From positions 2,728,001-2,792,000 of the forward strand of contig NC_079875.1 in the NCBI RefSeq assembly GCF_029227915.1: DNA of 64,000 nucleotides, in the 5' to 3' direction. Under the pieces are notes generated by a model. The model did not search any database, was not told the origin of the DNA, and was given only the letters and a program-made list of their open reading frames with translations. The position numbers were made by a program, and so were the translations under genes. This DNA is from Hydractinia symbiolongicarpus (lineage: Eukaryota > Cnidaria > Hydrozoa > Anthoathecata > Hydractiniidae). Positions 25,731 through 40,200 of this stretch are shown in pieces. Within the stretch, counting starts at the first letter, position 1; each line of letters opens with the position of its first letter.

Positions 25731-28700
25731 TGACTTTTTTATCTTAATTTTTAATTGAAGCGCTACCACAGCGCCCAGTGTAATCGCTGAGTTCCGGTAA
25801 TCATGTCAAATTAAGAAGAATGTTAATTCTTGAAGTCCAATTTTCTCATTTATCACATTTATCAGGTCACAGTCCAAAGTTTGTTCAGTTAAGTCCCACA
25901 GTCAATCGTTTCACTGTTAAAAGCGATGCAACCTAGTAATATCAGATAAATATCGCTAAATACATGTTGGTACGAATATGTGACACAACCGTTGTATCTT
26001 AAACGGACTGACACCGTTAGAAAGTCAAGGAAATGTAGTTTTCGAAACTGTCTCTATTTCTTCAGCGCGCGATGACTTCTAGGATTGGTCCCACAGTAAA
26101 GAATGACTTAATAATCTAAATTTTTAAATGAAGCGCTACCACAGCGCCCAGTGTAATCGCTGAGTTCCGGCAATCATGTCAAATTAAGAAGAATGTTATT
26201 TCTTGGACTCCAATTGTCTCACTTTCCCATTTATAAGGTCACAGTCCATAATCAGTTCAATTAAGTTCCACAGTCAATCGCTTCACTGTTAAAAGCCATG
26301 CAACATAGTAATATCAAAAAAATATCGCTAAATCCATGTTGGCACGAATATGTGACCCAACCGTTGTAACTCAAATGAACTGACAACTTTAGAAAGTCAG
26401 TGAAATGTAGTACTTGAAACTGTCTCTATTTCTTCAGCGCGCGATAACGGCTAGGATTGGTCCCACAGTAAAGAATGACTTATTTATGTAAATTCTTAAA
26501 TAAAGCGCTACCACAGCGCCCAGTGTAGTCGCTGAGTTCCGGCAATCACGTCTAATTAAGAACAATGTTATTTCTTGGAGTTCAAATGTCTCATTTATCC
26601 CATTTATCAGGTCTCAGTCCAAAGTTAGTTTAATTATGTCCCACAGTCAATCGTTTCATTGTTAAAAGCGATGCAACCTAGTAATATCAGAAAAGTATCG
26701 CTAAATGCATGTTGGTACCAATATGTGACCCAACCGTTGTAACTCAAACGAACTGACACCGTTAGAAAGTCAATGAAATGTAGTTTTTGAAACTGTCGGT
26801 ATTTCTTCAGCGCGCGATAACTTCTAGGATTGGTCCCACAGTAAAGAATGACTTATTAATGTAAATTTTTAAATGAAGCGCTACCACAGCGCCCAGTGTA
26901 ATCGCTGAGTTCCGGCAATCATGTCAAATTAAGAAGAATATTATTTCTTGGAGTCCAAATTTCCCATTTATCACATTGACCAGGTCACAGTCCAAAGTTA
27001 GTTCAATTAAGTCCCACAGTCAATCGTTTCACTGTTAAAAGCGATGCAACCTAGTAATATCAGATAAATATCGCTAAATACATGTTGGTACCAATATGTG
27101 ACCCAACCGTTGTAACTCAAACGGACTGACACCGTTAGAAAGTCAATGAAATGTAGTTTTTGAAACTGTCGGTATTTTTTCAGCGCGCGATAACTTCTAG
27201 GATTGGTCCCACAGTAAAGAATGACTTATTAATCTAAATTTTTAAATGAAGCGCTACCACAGCGCCCAGTGTAATCGCTGAGTTCCGGCAATCATGTCAA
27301 ATTAAGAAGTATGTTATTTCTTGGAATCCAAATTTCCCATTTATCACATTGACCAGGTCACAGTCCAAAGTTAGTTCAATTAAGTCCCACAGTCAATCGT
27401 TTCACTGTTAAAAGCGATGCAACCTAGTAATATCAGATAAATATCGCTAAATACATGTTGGTACGCATATGTGACCCAAACGTTAAAACTCAAACGGACT
27501 GACACCGTTAGAAAGTCAGTAAAATGTAGTATTTGAAACCGTCTCACTTTCTTCAGCGCACGCTAACGGCTAGGATTGGTCCCACAGTAAAAAATGACTT
27601 TTTATCTTAATTTTAATTGAAGCTCTACCACAGCGCCCAGTGTAATCGCTGAGGTTCGGCAATCAGATCAAATTAGGAAAAATGTTATTTCTTGGAGTCC
27701 AAATGTCTCACTTTCACATTTATAAGACCACAGTCCATAATCAGTTCAATTAAGTTCCACAGTCAATCGCTTCACTGTTAAAGGCCATACAACATAGTAA
27801 TATCAGAAAAAATTGCTAAATCCATGTTGGCACGAATATGTGACCCAACCGTTGTAACTCAAACGGACTGACAACTTTAGAAAGTCAGTGAAATGTAGTA
27901 CTTGAAACTGTCTCTATTTCTTCAGCGCGCGATAACGGCTAGGATTGGTCCCACAGTAAAGAATGACTTATTTATGTAAATTCTTAAATAAAGCGCTACC
28001 ACAGCGCCCAGTGTAATCGCTGAGTTCCGGCAATCACGTCTAATTAAGAACAATGTTATTTCTTGGAGTTCAAATGTCTCATTTATCCCATTTATCAGGT
28101 CTCAGTCCAAAGTTAGTTTAATTATGTCCCACAGTCAATCGTTTCATTGTTAAAAGCGATGCAACCTAGTAATATCAAAAAAATATCGCTAAATCCATGT
28201 TGGCACGAATATGTGACCCAACCGTTGTAACTCAATCGGACTGACAACTTTAGAAAGTCAGTGAAATGTAGTACTTGAAACTGTCTCTATTTCTTCAGCG
28301 CACGATAACGGCTAGGATTGGTCCCACAGTAAAGAATGACTTATTTATGTAAATTCTTAAATAAAGCGCTACCACAGCGCCCAGTGTAATCGCTGAGTTC
28401 CGGCAATCACGTCTAATTAAGAACAATGTTATTTCTTGGAGTTCAAATGTCTCATTTATCCCATTTATCAGGTCTCAGTCCAAAGTTAGTTTAATTATGT
28501 CCCACAGTCAATCGTTTCATTGTTAAAAGCGATGCAACCTAGTAATATCAGAAAAATATCGCTAAATGCATGTTGGTACCAATATGTGACCCAACCGTTG
28601 TAACTCAAACGAACTGACACCGTCAGAAAGTCAATGAAATGTAGTTTTTGAAACTGTCGGTATTTCTTCAGCGCGCGATAACTTCTTGGATTGGTCCCAC

Positions 28701-29060
28701 AGTAAAGAATGACTTATTAATCTAAATTTTTAAATGAAGCGCTACCACAGCGCCCAGTGTAATCGCTGAGTTCCGGCAATCATGTCAAATTAGGAAAAAT
28801 GTTATTTCTTGGAGTCCAAATGTCTCACTTTCACATTTATAAGATCACAGTCCATAATCAGTTCAATTAAGTTCCACAGTCAATCGCTTCACTGTTAAAA
28901 GCCATACAACATAGTAATATCAGAAAAACTTGCTAAATCCATGTTGGCACGAATATGTGACCCAACCGTTGTAACTCAAACGGACTGACAACTTTAGTAA
29001 GTCAGTGAAATGTGCTACTTGAAACTGTCTCTATTACTTCAGCGCGCGATAACGGGTAGG
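25730..29060. repeat. Subfamily A satellite, mixed monomers with a local monomer doublet
   Basis: About nine monomers with no clear long HOR. The monomer with CTTATTTATGTAAATTC and CACGTCTAATTAAGAAC is doubled at about 27931-28303 (372-bp spacing), and the same type appears at about 26480. The right part (from about 28790) holds the ATTAGGAAAAATG monomer that seeds the trimer HOR beyond it. No gene or other element is visible. Confidence 0.8.
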
Positions 29061-31288
29061 ATTGGTCCCACAGCAAAAAATGACTTATGAATCTAAATTT
29101 TTAAGTGAAGCGCTACCACAGCGTCCATTGTAGTCGCTGAGATCCGGCAATCATGTTAAATTAAGAAAAATGTAATTTCTTGGAGTCCAATTTTCTCATT
29201 TATCAAATTTATCAGGTCACAGTTCAAAGTTAGTTCAATTAAGTGGCACAGTCAATCGTTTCACTTTTAAAAGCGATGCAACCTAGTAATATCAGATAAA
29301 TATCGCTATATACATGTTGGTACGAATATGTGACCCAACCGTTGTAACTCAAACGGACTGACACCGTTAGAAAGTCAATGAAATGTAGTTTTTGAAACTG
29401 TCGGTATTTTTTCAGCGCGCGATAACTTCTAGGATTGGTCCCACAGTAAAGAATGACATATTAATCTAAATTTTTAAATGAAGCGCTACCACAGCGCCCA
29501 GTGTAATCGCTGAGTTCCGGCAATCATGTCAAATTAAGAAGTATGTTATTTCTTGGAATCCAAATCTCCCATTTATCACATTGACCAGGTCACAGTTCAA
29601 AGTTAGTTCAATTAGATCCCACAGTCAATCGTTTCACTGTTAAAAGCGATGCAAAATAGTAATATCAGATAAATATCGCTAAATACATGTTGGTACGAAT
29701 ATGTGACCCAAACGTTAAAACTCAAACGGACTGACACCGTTAGAAAGTCAGTAAAATGTAGTATTTGAAACCGTCTCACTTTCTTCAGCGCGCTTACGGC
29801 TAGGATTGGTCCCACAGTAAAAAATGACTTTTTTATCTTAATTTTAATTGAAGCTCTACCACAGCGCCCAGTGTAATCGCTGAGGTTCGGCAATCAGATC
29901 AAATTAGGAAAAATGTTATTTCTTGGAGTCCAAATGTCTCACTTTCACATTTATAAGATCACAGTCCATAATCAGTTCAATTAAGTTCCACAGTCAATCG
30001 CTTCACTGTTAAAAGCCATACAACATAGTAATATCAGAAAAAATTGCTAAATCCATGTTGGCACGAATATGTGACCCAACCGTTGTAACTCAAACGGCCT
30101 GACAACATTAGTAAGTCAGTGAAATGTGCTACTTGAAACTGTCTCTATTACTTCAGCGCGCGATAACGGGTAGGATTGGTCCCACAGTAAAAAATGACTT
30201 ATGAATCTAAATTTTTAAGTGAAGCGCTACCACAGCGTCCATTGTAGTCGCTGAGATCCGGCAATCATGTTAAATTAAGAAAAATGTAATTTCTTGGAGT
30301 CCAATTTTCTCATTTATCAAATTTATCAGGTCACAGTTCAAAGTTAGTTCAATTAAGTGGCACAGTCAATCGTTTCACTTTTAAAAGCGATGCAACCTAG
30401 TAATATCAGATAAATATCGCTATATACATGTTGGTACGAATATGTGACCCAACCGTTGTAACTCAAACGGACTGACACCGTTAGAAAGTCAATGAAATGT
30501 AGTTTTTGAAACTGTCGGTATATTTTCAGCGCGCGACAACTTCTAGGATTGGTCCCACAGTAAAGAATGACTTATTAATCTAAATTTTTAAATGAAGCGC
30601 TACCACAGCGCCCAGTGTAATCGCTGAGTTCCGGCAATCATGTCAAATTAAGAAGTATGTTATTTCTTGGAATCCAAATCTCCCATTTATCACATTGACC
30701 AGGTCACAGTCCAAAGTTAGTTCAATTAGATCCCACAGTCAATCGTTTCACTGTTAAAAGCGATGCAAAATAGTAATATCAGATAAATATCGCTAAATAC
30801 ATGTTGGTACGAATATGTGACCCAAACGTTAAAACTCAAACGGACTGACACCGTTAGAAAGTCAGTAAAATGTAGTATTTGAAACCGTCTCACTTTCTTC
30901 AGCGCGCTAATGGCTAGGATTGGTCCCACAGTAAAAAATAACTTTTTTATCTTAATTTTAATTGAAGCTCTACCACAGCGCCCAGTGTAATCGCTGAGGT
31001 TCGGCAATCAGATCAAATTAGGAAAAATGTTATTTCTTGGAGTCCAAATGTCTCACTTTCACATTTATAAGATCACAGTCCATAATCAGTTCAATTAAGT
31101 TCCACAGTCAATCGCTTCACTGTTAAAAGCCATACAACATAGTAATATCAGAAAAACTTGCTAAATCCATGTTGGCACGAATATGTGACCCAACCGTTGT
31201 AACTCAAACGGACTGACAACTTTAGTAAGTCAGTGAAATGTGCTACTTGAAACTGTCTCTATTACTTCAGCGCGCGATAACGGGTAGG
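29060..31288. repeat. 1114-bp trimer HOR, two tandem copies
   Basis: Positions about 29060-30173 and 30174-31287 are near-identical three-monomer blocks. Shared markers are AACGGGTAGGATTGG (about 29052, 30166, 31280), GCTGAGATCCGG, CAAATCTCCC, GATGCAAAATAG and ATTAGGAAAAATG. Differences include GGCCTGACAACATTAG against GGACTGACAACTTTAG and TTACGGC against TAATGGC. The short period against the neighbouring hexamer, pentamer and tetramer shows how local homogenisation is here. Confidence 0.87.
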
Positions 31289-34200
31289 ATTGGTCCCACA
31301 GTAAAAAATGACATATTAATCTAAATTTTTAAATGAAGTGCTACCACAGCGCCCAGTGTAATCGCTGAGTTCCGGCAATCATGTCAAATAAAGAAGAATG
31401 TTATTTCTTGGACTCCAATTTTCTCATTTATCACATTTATCAGGTCACAGTCCAAAGTTTGTTCAATTAAGTCCCACAGTCAATCGTTTCACTGTTAAAA
31501 GCGATGCAACCTAGTAATATCTGATAAATATCGCTAAATACATGTTGGTACGAATATGTGACCCAATCGTTGTAACTCAAACGGACTGACACAGTTAGAA
31601 AGTCAATGAAATGTAATTTTTGAAACTGTCGGTATTTCTTCAGCGCGCGATAACTGCTAGGATTGGTCCCACAGTAAAAAACGACTTATTAATCTAAATT
31701 TTTAAATGAAGCGCTACCACAGCGCCCAGTGTAATCGCTGAGTTCCAGCAATCATGTCAAATTAAGAAGAATGTTATTTCTTGGACTCCAATTTTCTCAT
31801 TTATCACATTTATCAGGTCACAATCCAAAGTGTGTTCAATTAAGTCCCACAGTCAATCGTTTCACTGTTAAAAGCGATGCACCCTAGTAATATCAGATAA
31901 ATATCGCTAAATACATGTTGGTACGAATATGTGACCCAATTGTTAAAACTCAAACGGACTGACACCGTTAGAAAGTTAGTAAAATGTAGTATTTGAAACT
32001 GTCTTTATTTCTTCAGCGCGCGCTAACGGCTAGGATTGGTCCCACATTAAAAAAAGACTTTTTTATCTTAATTTTTAATAGAAGCGCTACCACAGCGCCC
32101 AGTGTAATCGCTGAGGTTCGGCAATCATTTCAAATTAGGAAGAATGTTATTTCTTGCAGTCCAATTATCTCACCTTCACATTTATAAAGTCACAGTGCAT
32201 AATAAATTCAATTAAGTTCCACAGTCAATCGTTTCTCTGTTAAAAGCCATACAACATAGTAACATCAGAAAAATATCGCTTAATACATGTTGGCACGAAT
32301 ATGTGAGCCAACCGTTGTAACTCAAACGGACTGACACCTTTAGAAAGTCAGTGAAATGTAGTACTTGAGACTGTCTCTATTTCTTCAGCGCGCAATAACT
32401 GCTAGGATTGGTCCCACAGTAAAAAAACACTTATTAATCTAAATTTTTAAATGAAGCGCTACCACAGCGCCCAGTGTAATCGCTGAGTTCCGGCAATCAT
32501 GTCAAATTAAGAAGAATGTTATTTCTTGGAGTCTAATTTTCTCATTTATCACATTTATCACGTCACAGTCCAAAGTTAGTTCGGTTAAGTCCCACAGTCA
32601 ATCGTTTCACTGTTAAAAGCGATGCAACCTAGTAATATCAGATAAATATCGCTAAATACATGTTGGTACGAATATGTGACCCAACCGTTGTACCTTAAAC
32701 GGACTGACACCGTTAGAAAGTCAAGGCAATGTAGTTTTGGAAACTGTCGCTATTTCTTCAGCGCGCTATAACGGATAGGATTGGTCCCACAGTAAAGAAT
32801 GACTTAATTATCTAAAATTTTAAATGAAGCGCTACCACAGCGCCCAATGTAATTGCTAAGTACCGGCAATCATGTCAAATTAAGAAGAATGTTATTTCTT
32901 GGAGTCCAATTATCTCACTTTCACATTCATAAGGTCAAAGTGCATAATGAGTTCAATTAAGTTCCACAGTCAATCGCTTCACTGTTAAAAGCCAAACAAC
33001 ATAGTAATATCAGAAAAATATCGCTAAATACATGTTGGCACGAATATGTGACCCAACCGTTGTAACTCAAACGGACTGACACCTTTAGAAAGTCACTGAA
33101 ATGTAGTAATTGAAACTGTCTCTATTTCTTCAGCGCGCAATAACTGCTAGGATTGGTCCCACAGTAAAAAAACACTTATTAATCTAAATTTTTAAATGAA
33201 GCGGTACCACAGCGCCCAGTGTAATCGCTGAGTTCCGGCAATCATGTCAAATTAAGAAGAATGTTATTTCTTGGAGTCCAATTTTCTCATTTATCACATT
33301 TATCAGGTCACAGTCCAAAGTTAGTTCAGTTAAGTCCCACAGTCGATCGTTTCACTGTTAAAAGCGATGCAACCTAGTAATATCAGATAAATATCGCTAA
33401 ATACATGTTGGTACGAATATGTGACCCAACCGTTGTACCTTAAACGGACTGACACCGTTGGAAAGTCAGGGAGATGTAGTTTTCGAAACTGTCGCTATTT
33501 CTTTAGCGCGCTATAACGGATAGGATTGGTCCCACAGTAAAGAATGACTTATTTATCTAAAATTTTAAATGAAGCGCTACCACAGCGCCCAATGTAATTG
33601 CTGAGTACCGGCAATCATGTCAAATTAAGAAGAATGTTATTTCTTGGACTCCAATTTTCTCATTTATCACATTTATCAGGTCACAGTCCAAAGTTTGTTC
33701 AATTAAGTCCCACAGTCAATCGTTTCACTGTTAAAACGATGCAACCTAGTAATATCAGATAAATATCGCTAAATAAATGTTGGTACGAATATGTGACCCA
33801 ACCGTTGTAACTCAAACGGACTGACACCGTTAGAAAGTCAATGAAATGTAATTTTTGAAACTGTCGGTATTTCTTCAGCGCGCGATAACTGCTAGGATTG
33901 GTCCCACACTAAAAAACGACTTATTAATCTAAATTTTTAAATAAAGCGCTACCACAGCGCCCAGTGTAATCGTTGAGTTCCAGCAATTATGTCAAATTAA
34001 GAAGAATGTTATTTCTTGGACTCCAATTTTCTCATTTATCACATTTATCAGGTCACAATCCAAAGTGTGTTCAATTAAGTCCCACAGTCAATCGTTTCAC
34101 TGTTAAAAGCGATGCACCCTAGTAACATCAGATAAATATCGCTAAATACATGTTGGTACGAATATGTGACCCAATTGTTAAAACTCAAACGGACTGACAC

Positions 34201-37200
34201 CGTTAGAAAGTTAGTAAAATGTAGTATTTGAAGCTGTCTCTATTTCTTCAGCGCGCGCTAACGGCTAGGATTGGTCCCACAGTAAAAAATGACTTTTTTA
34301 TCTTAATTTTTAATAGAAGCGCTACCAAAGCGCCCAGTGTAATCGCTGAGGTTCGGCAATCATTTCAAATTAGGAAGAATGTTATTTCTTGCAGTCCAAT
34401 TATCTCACCTTCACATTTATAAAGTCACAGTGCATAATAAATTCAATTAAGTTCCACAGTCAATCGTTTCTCTTTTAAAAGCCATACAACATAGTAACAT
34501 CAGAAAAATATCGCTTAATACATGTTGGCACGAATATGTGAGCCAACCGTTGTAACTCAAACGGACTGACACCTTTAGAAAGTCAGTGAAATGTAGTACT
34601 TGAGACTGTCTCTATTGATTCAGCGCGCAATAACTGCTAGGATTGGTCCCACAGTAAAAAAACACTTATTAATCTAAATTTTTAAATGAAGCGCTACCAC
34701 AGCGCCCAGTGTAATCGCTGAGTTCCGGCAATCATGTCAAATTAAGAAGAATGTTATTTCTTGGAGTCCAATTTTCTCATTTATCACATTTATCAGGTCA
34801 CAGTCCAAAGTTAGTTCAGTTAAGTCCCACAGTCGATCGTTTCACTGTTAAAAGCGATGCAACCTAGTAATATCAGATAAATATCGCTAAATACATGTTG
34901 GTACGAATATGTGACCCAACCGTTGTACCTTAAACGGACTGACACCGTTGGAAAGTCAGGGAGATGTAGTTTTCGAAACTGTCGCTATTTCTTTAGCGCG
35001 CTATAACGGATAGGATTGGTCCCACAGTAAAGAATGACTTATTTATCTAAAATTTTAAATGAAGCGCTACCACAGCGCCCAATGTAATTGCTGAGTACCG
35101 GCAATCATGTCAAATTAAGAAGGATGTTATTTCTTGGACTTCAATTTTCTCATTTATCACATTTATCAGGTCACAGTCCAAAGTTTGTTCAATTAAGTCC
35201 CACAGTCAATCGTTTCACTGTTAAAACGATGCAACCTAGTAATATCAGATAAATATCGCTAAATACATGTTGGTACTAATATGTGACCCAACCGTTGTAA
35301 CTCAAACGGACTGACACCGTTAGAAAGTCAATGAAATGTAATTTTTGAAACTGTCGGTATTTCTTCAGCGCGCGATAACTGCTAGGATTGGTCCCACAGT
35401 AAAAAACGACTTATTAATCTAAATTTTTAAATGAAGCGCTACCACAGCGCCCAGTGTAATCGCTGAGTTCCAGCAATCATGTCAAATTAAGAAGAATGTT
35501 ATTTCTTGGACTCCAATTTTCTCATTTATCACATTTATCAGGTCACAATCCAAAGTGTGTTCAATTAAGTCCCACAGTCAATCGTTTCACTGTTAAAAGC
35601 GATGCACCCTAGTAATATCAGATAAATATCGCTAAATACATGTTGGTACGAATATGTGACCCAATTGTTAAAACTCAAACGGACTGACACCGTTAGAAAG
35701 TTAGTAAAATGTAGTATTTGAAACTGTCTCTATTTCTTCAGCGCGCGCTAACGGCTAGGATTGGTCCCACAGTAAAAAATGACTTTTTTATCTTAATTTT
35801 TAATAGAAGCGCTACCACAGCGCCCAGTGTAATCGCTGAGGTTCGGCAATCATTTCAAATTAGGAAGAATGTTATTTCTTGCAGTCCAATTATCTCACCT
35901 TCACATTTATAAAGTCACAGTGCATAATAAATTCAATTAAGTTCCACAGTCAATCGTTTCTCTGTTAAAAGCCATACAACATAGTAACATCAGAAAAATA
36001 TCGCTTAATACATGTTGGCACGAATATGTGAGCCAACCGTTGTAACTCAAACGGACTGACACCTTTAGAAAGTCAGTGAAATGTAGTACTTGAGACTGTC
36101 TCTATTGATTCAGCGCGCAATAACTGCTAGGATTGGTCCCACAGTAAAAAAACACTTATTAATCTAAATTTTTAAATGAAGCGCTACCACAGCGCCCAGT
36201 GTAATCGCTGAGTTCCGGCAATCATGTCAAATTAAGAAGAATGTTATTTCTTGGAGTCCAATTTTCTCATTTATCACATTTATCAGGTCACAGTCCAAAG
36301 TTAGTTCAGTTGAGTCCCACAGTCGATCGTTTCACTGTTAAAAGCGATGCAACCTAGTAATATCAGATAAATATCGCTAAATACATGTTGGTACGAATAT
36401 GTGACCCAACCGTTGTACCTTAAACGGACTGACACCGTTGGAAAGTCAGGGAGATGTAGTTTTCGAAACTGTCGCTATTTCTTTAGCGCGCTATAACGGA
36501 TAGGATTGGTCCCACAGTAAAGAATGACTTATTTATCTAAAATTTTAAATGAAGCGCTACCACAGCGCCCAATGTAATTGCTGAGTACCGGCAATCATGT
36601 CAAATTAAGAAGAATGTTATTTCTTGGACTTCAATTTTCTCATTTATCACATTTATCAGATCACAGTCCAAAGTTTGTTCAATTAAGTCCCACAGTCAAT
36701 CGTTTCACTGTTAAAACGATGCAACCTAGTAATATCAGATAAATATCGCTAAATACATGTTGGTACTAATATGTGACCCAACCGTTGTAACTCAAACGGA
36801 CTGACACCGTTAGAAAGTCAATGAAATGTAATTTTTGAAACTGTCGGTATTTCTTCAGCGCGCGATAACTGCTAGGATTGGTCCCACAGTAAAAAACGAC
36901 TTATTAATCTAAATTTTTAAATGAAGCGCTACCACAGCGCCCAGTGTAATCGCTGAGTTCCAGCAATCATGTCAAATTAAGAAGAATGTTATTTCTTGGA
37001 CTCCAATTTTCTCATTTATCACATTTATCAGGTCACAATCCAAAGTGTGTTCAATTAAGTCCCACAGTCAATCGTTTCACTGTTAAAAGCGATGCACCCT
37101 AGTAATATCAGATAAATATCGCTAAATACATGTTGGTACGAATATGTGACCCAATTGTTAAAACTCAAACGGACTGACACCGTTAGAAAGTTAGTAAAAT

Positions 37201-40200
37201 GTAGTATTTGAAACTGTCTCTATTTCTTCAGCGCGCGCTAACGGCTAGGATTGGTCCCACAGTAAAAAATGACTTTTTTATCTTAATTTTTAATAGAAGC
37301 GCTACCACAGCGCCCAGTGTAATCGCTGAGGTTCGGCAATCATTTCAAATTAGGAAGAATGTTATTTCTTGCAGTCCAATTATCTCACCTTCACATTTAT
37401 AAAGTCACAGTGCAAAATAAATTCAATTAAGTTCCACAGTCAATCGTTTCTCTGTTAAAAGCAATACAACATAGTAACATCAGAAAAATATCGCTTAATA
37501 CATGTTGGCACGAATATGTGAGCCAACCGTTGTAACTCAAACGGACTGACACCTTAGAAAGTCAGTGAAATGTAGTACTTGAGACTGTCTCTATTTCTTC
37601 AGCGCGCAATAACTGCTTGGATTGGTCCCACAGTAAAAAAACACTTATTAATCTAAATTTTTAAATGAAGCGCTACCACAGCGCCCAGTGTAATCGCTGA
37701 GTTCCGGCAATCATGTCAAATTAAGAAGAATGTTATTTCTTGGAGTCTAATTTTCTCATTTATCACATTTATCAGGTCACAGTCCAAAGTTAGTTCGGTT
37801 AAGTCCCACAGTCAATCGTTTCACTGTTAAAAGCGATGCAACCTAGTAATATCAGATAAATATCGCTAAATACATGTTGGTACGAATATGTGACCCAACC
37901 GTTGTACCTTAAACGGACTGACACCGTTAGAAAGTCAAGGAAATGTAGTTTTGGAAACTGTCGCTATTTCTTCAGCGCGCTATAACGGATAGGATTGGTC
38001 CCACAGTAAAAAATGACTTAATTATCTAAAATTTTAAATGAAGCGCTACCACAGCGCCCAATGTAATTGCTAAGTACTGGCAATCATGTCAAATTAAAAA
38101 GAATGTTATTTCTTGGAGTCCAATTATCCCACTATCACATTCATAAGGTCACAGTGCATAATGAGTTCAATTAAGTTCCACAGTCAATCGCTTCACTGTT
38201 AAAAGCCATACAACATAGTAATATCAGAAAAATATCGCTAAATACATGTTGGCACGAATATGTGACCCAACCGTTGTAACTCAAACGGACTGACACCGTT
38301 AGAAAGTCAATGAAATGTAATTTTTGAAACTGTTGGTATTTCTTCAGCGCGCGATACCTGCTAGGTTTGGTCCCACAGTAAAAAACGACTTATTAATCTA
38401 AATTTTTAAATGAAGCGGTACCACAGCGCCCAGTGTAATCGCTGAGTTCCAACAATCATGTCAAATTAAGAAGAATGTTATTTCTTGGACTCCAATTTTC
38501 TCATTTATCACATTTATCAGGTCACAACCCAAAGTGTGTTCAATTAAGTCCCACAATCAATCGTTTCACTGTTAAAAGCGATGCACCGTAGTAATATCAG
38601 ATAAATATCGCTAAATACATGTTGGTACGAATATGTGACCCAACCGTTAAAACTCAAACGGACTGACACCGTTAAAATGTTAGTAAAATGTAGTATTTGA
38701 AACTGTCTCTATTTCTTCAGCGCGCGCTAACGGCTAGGATTGGTCCCACAGTAAAAAATGACTTTTTTATCTTAATTTTTAATAGAAGCGCTACCACAGC
38801 GCCCAGTGCAATCGCTGAGGTTCGGCAATCATTTCAAATTAGGAAGAATGTTATTTCTTGCAGTCCAATTATCTCACCTTCACATTTATAAAGTCACAGT
38901 GCATAATAAATTCAATTAAGTTCCACAGTCAATCGTTTCTCTGTTAAAAGCGATGCAACCTAGTAATATCAGATAAATATCGCTAAACACATGTTGGTAC
39001 GAACATGTGACCCAACCGTTGTACCTTAAACGGACTGACACCGTTAGAAAGTCAATGAAATGTAGTTTTTGAAACTGTCGCTATTTCTTCAGCGCGCTTG
39101 AACGGATAGGATTGGTCGCACAGTAAGGAATGACTTATTTATCTAAAATTTTAAATGAAGCGCTACCACAGCGCCCAGTGTAATCGCTTAGTTCCGGCAA
39201 TCATGTCAAATTAAGAAGAATGTTATTTCTTGGAGTCCATTTATCTCATTTATCACATCTATCATTTTACAGTCCAAAGTTAGTTCAAATTATCCCACAG
39301 TCAATCGTTTCACTGTTAAAAGCGATGCAACCTAGTAATATCAGATAAATATCGCTAAACACATGTTGGTACGAACATGTGACCCAACCGTTGTACCTTA
39401 AACGGACTGACACCGTTAGAAAGTCAATGAAATGTAGTTTTTGAAACTGTCGCTATTTGTTCAGCGCGCTTGAACGGATAGGATTGGTCGCACAGTAAGG
39501 AATGACTTATTTATCTAAAATTTTAAATGAAGCGCTACCACAGCGCCCAGTGTAATCGCTTAGTTCCGGCAATCATGTCAAATTAAGAAGAATGTTATTT
39601 CTTGGAGTCCAATTATCTCACTTTCACATTTATAAAGTCACAGAGCAAAATAAATTCAATTAAGTTCCACAGTCAGTCGTTTCTCTGTTAAAAGCCATAC
39701 AACATAGTAATATCAGAAAAATATCGCTTAATACATGTTGGCACGAATATGTGAGCCAACCGTTGTAACTCAAACGGACTGACACCTTTAGAAAGTCAGT
39801 GAAATGTAGTACTTGAGACTGTCTCTATTTCTTCAGCGCGCAATAACTGCTAGGATTGGTCCCACAATAAAAAATGACTTATTAATCTAAATTTTTAAAT
39901 GAAGCGCTACCACAGCGCCCAGTGTAATCGCTGAGTTCCGGCAATCATGTCAAATTAAGAAAAATGTTATTTCTTGGAGTCCAATTTTCTCATTTATCAC
40001 ATTTATCATTTTACAGTCCAAAGTTAGTTCAGTTAAGTCCCACAGTCAATCGTTACACTGTTAAAAGCGATGCAACCTAGTAATATCAGATAAATATCGC
40101 TAAATACATGTTGGTACGAAGATGTGACCCAACCGTTGTACCTTAAACGGACTGACACCGTTAGAAAGTCAAGGAAATGTAGTTTTGGAAACTGTCGCTA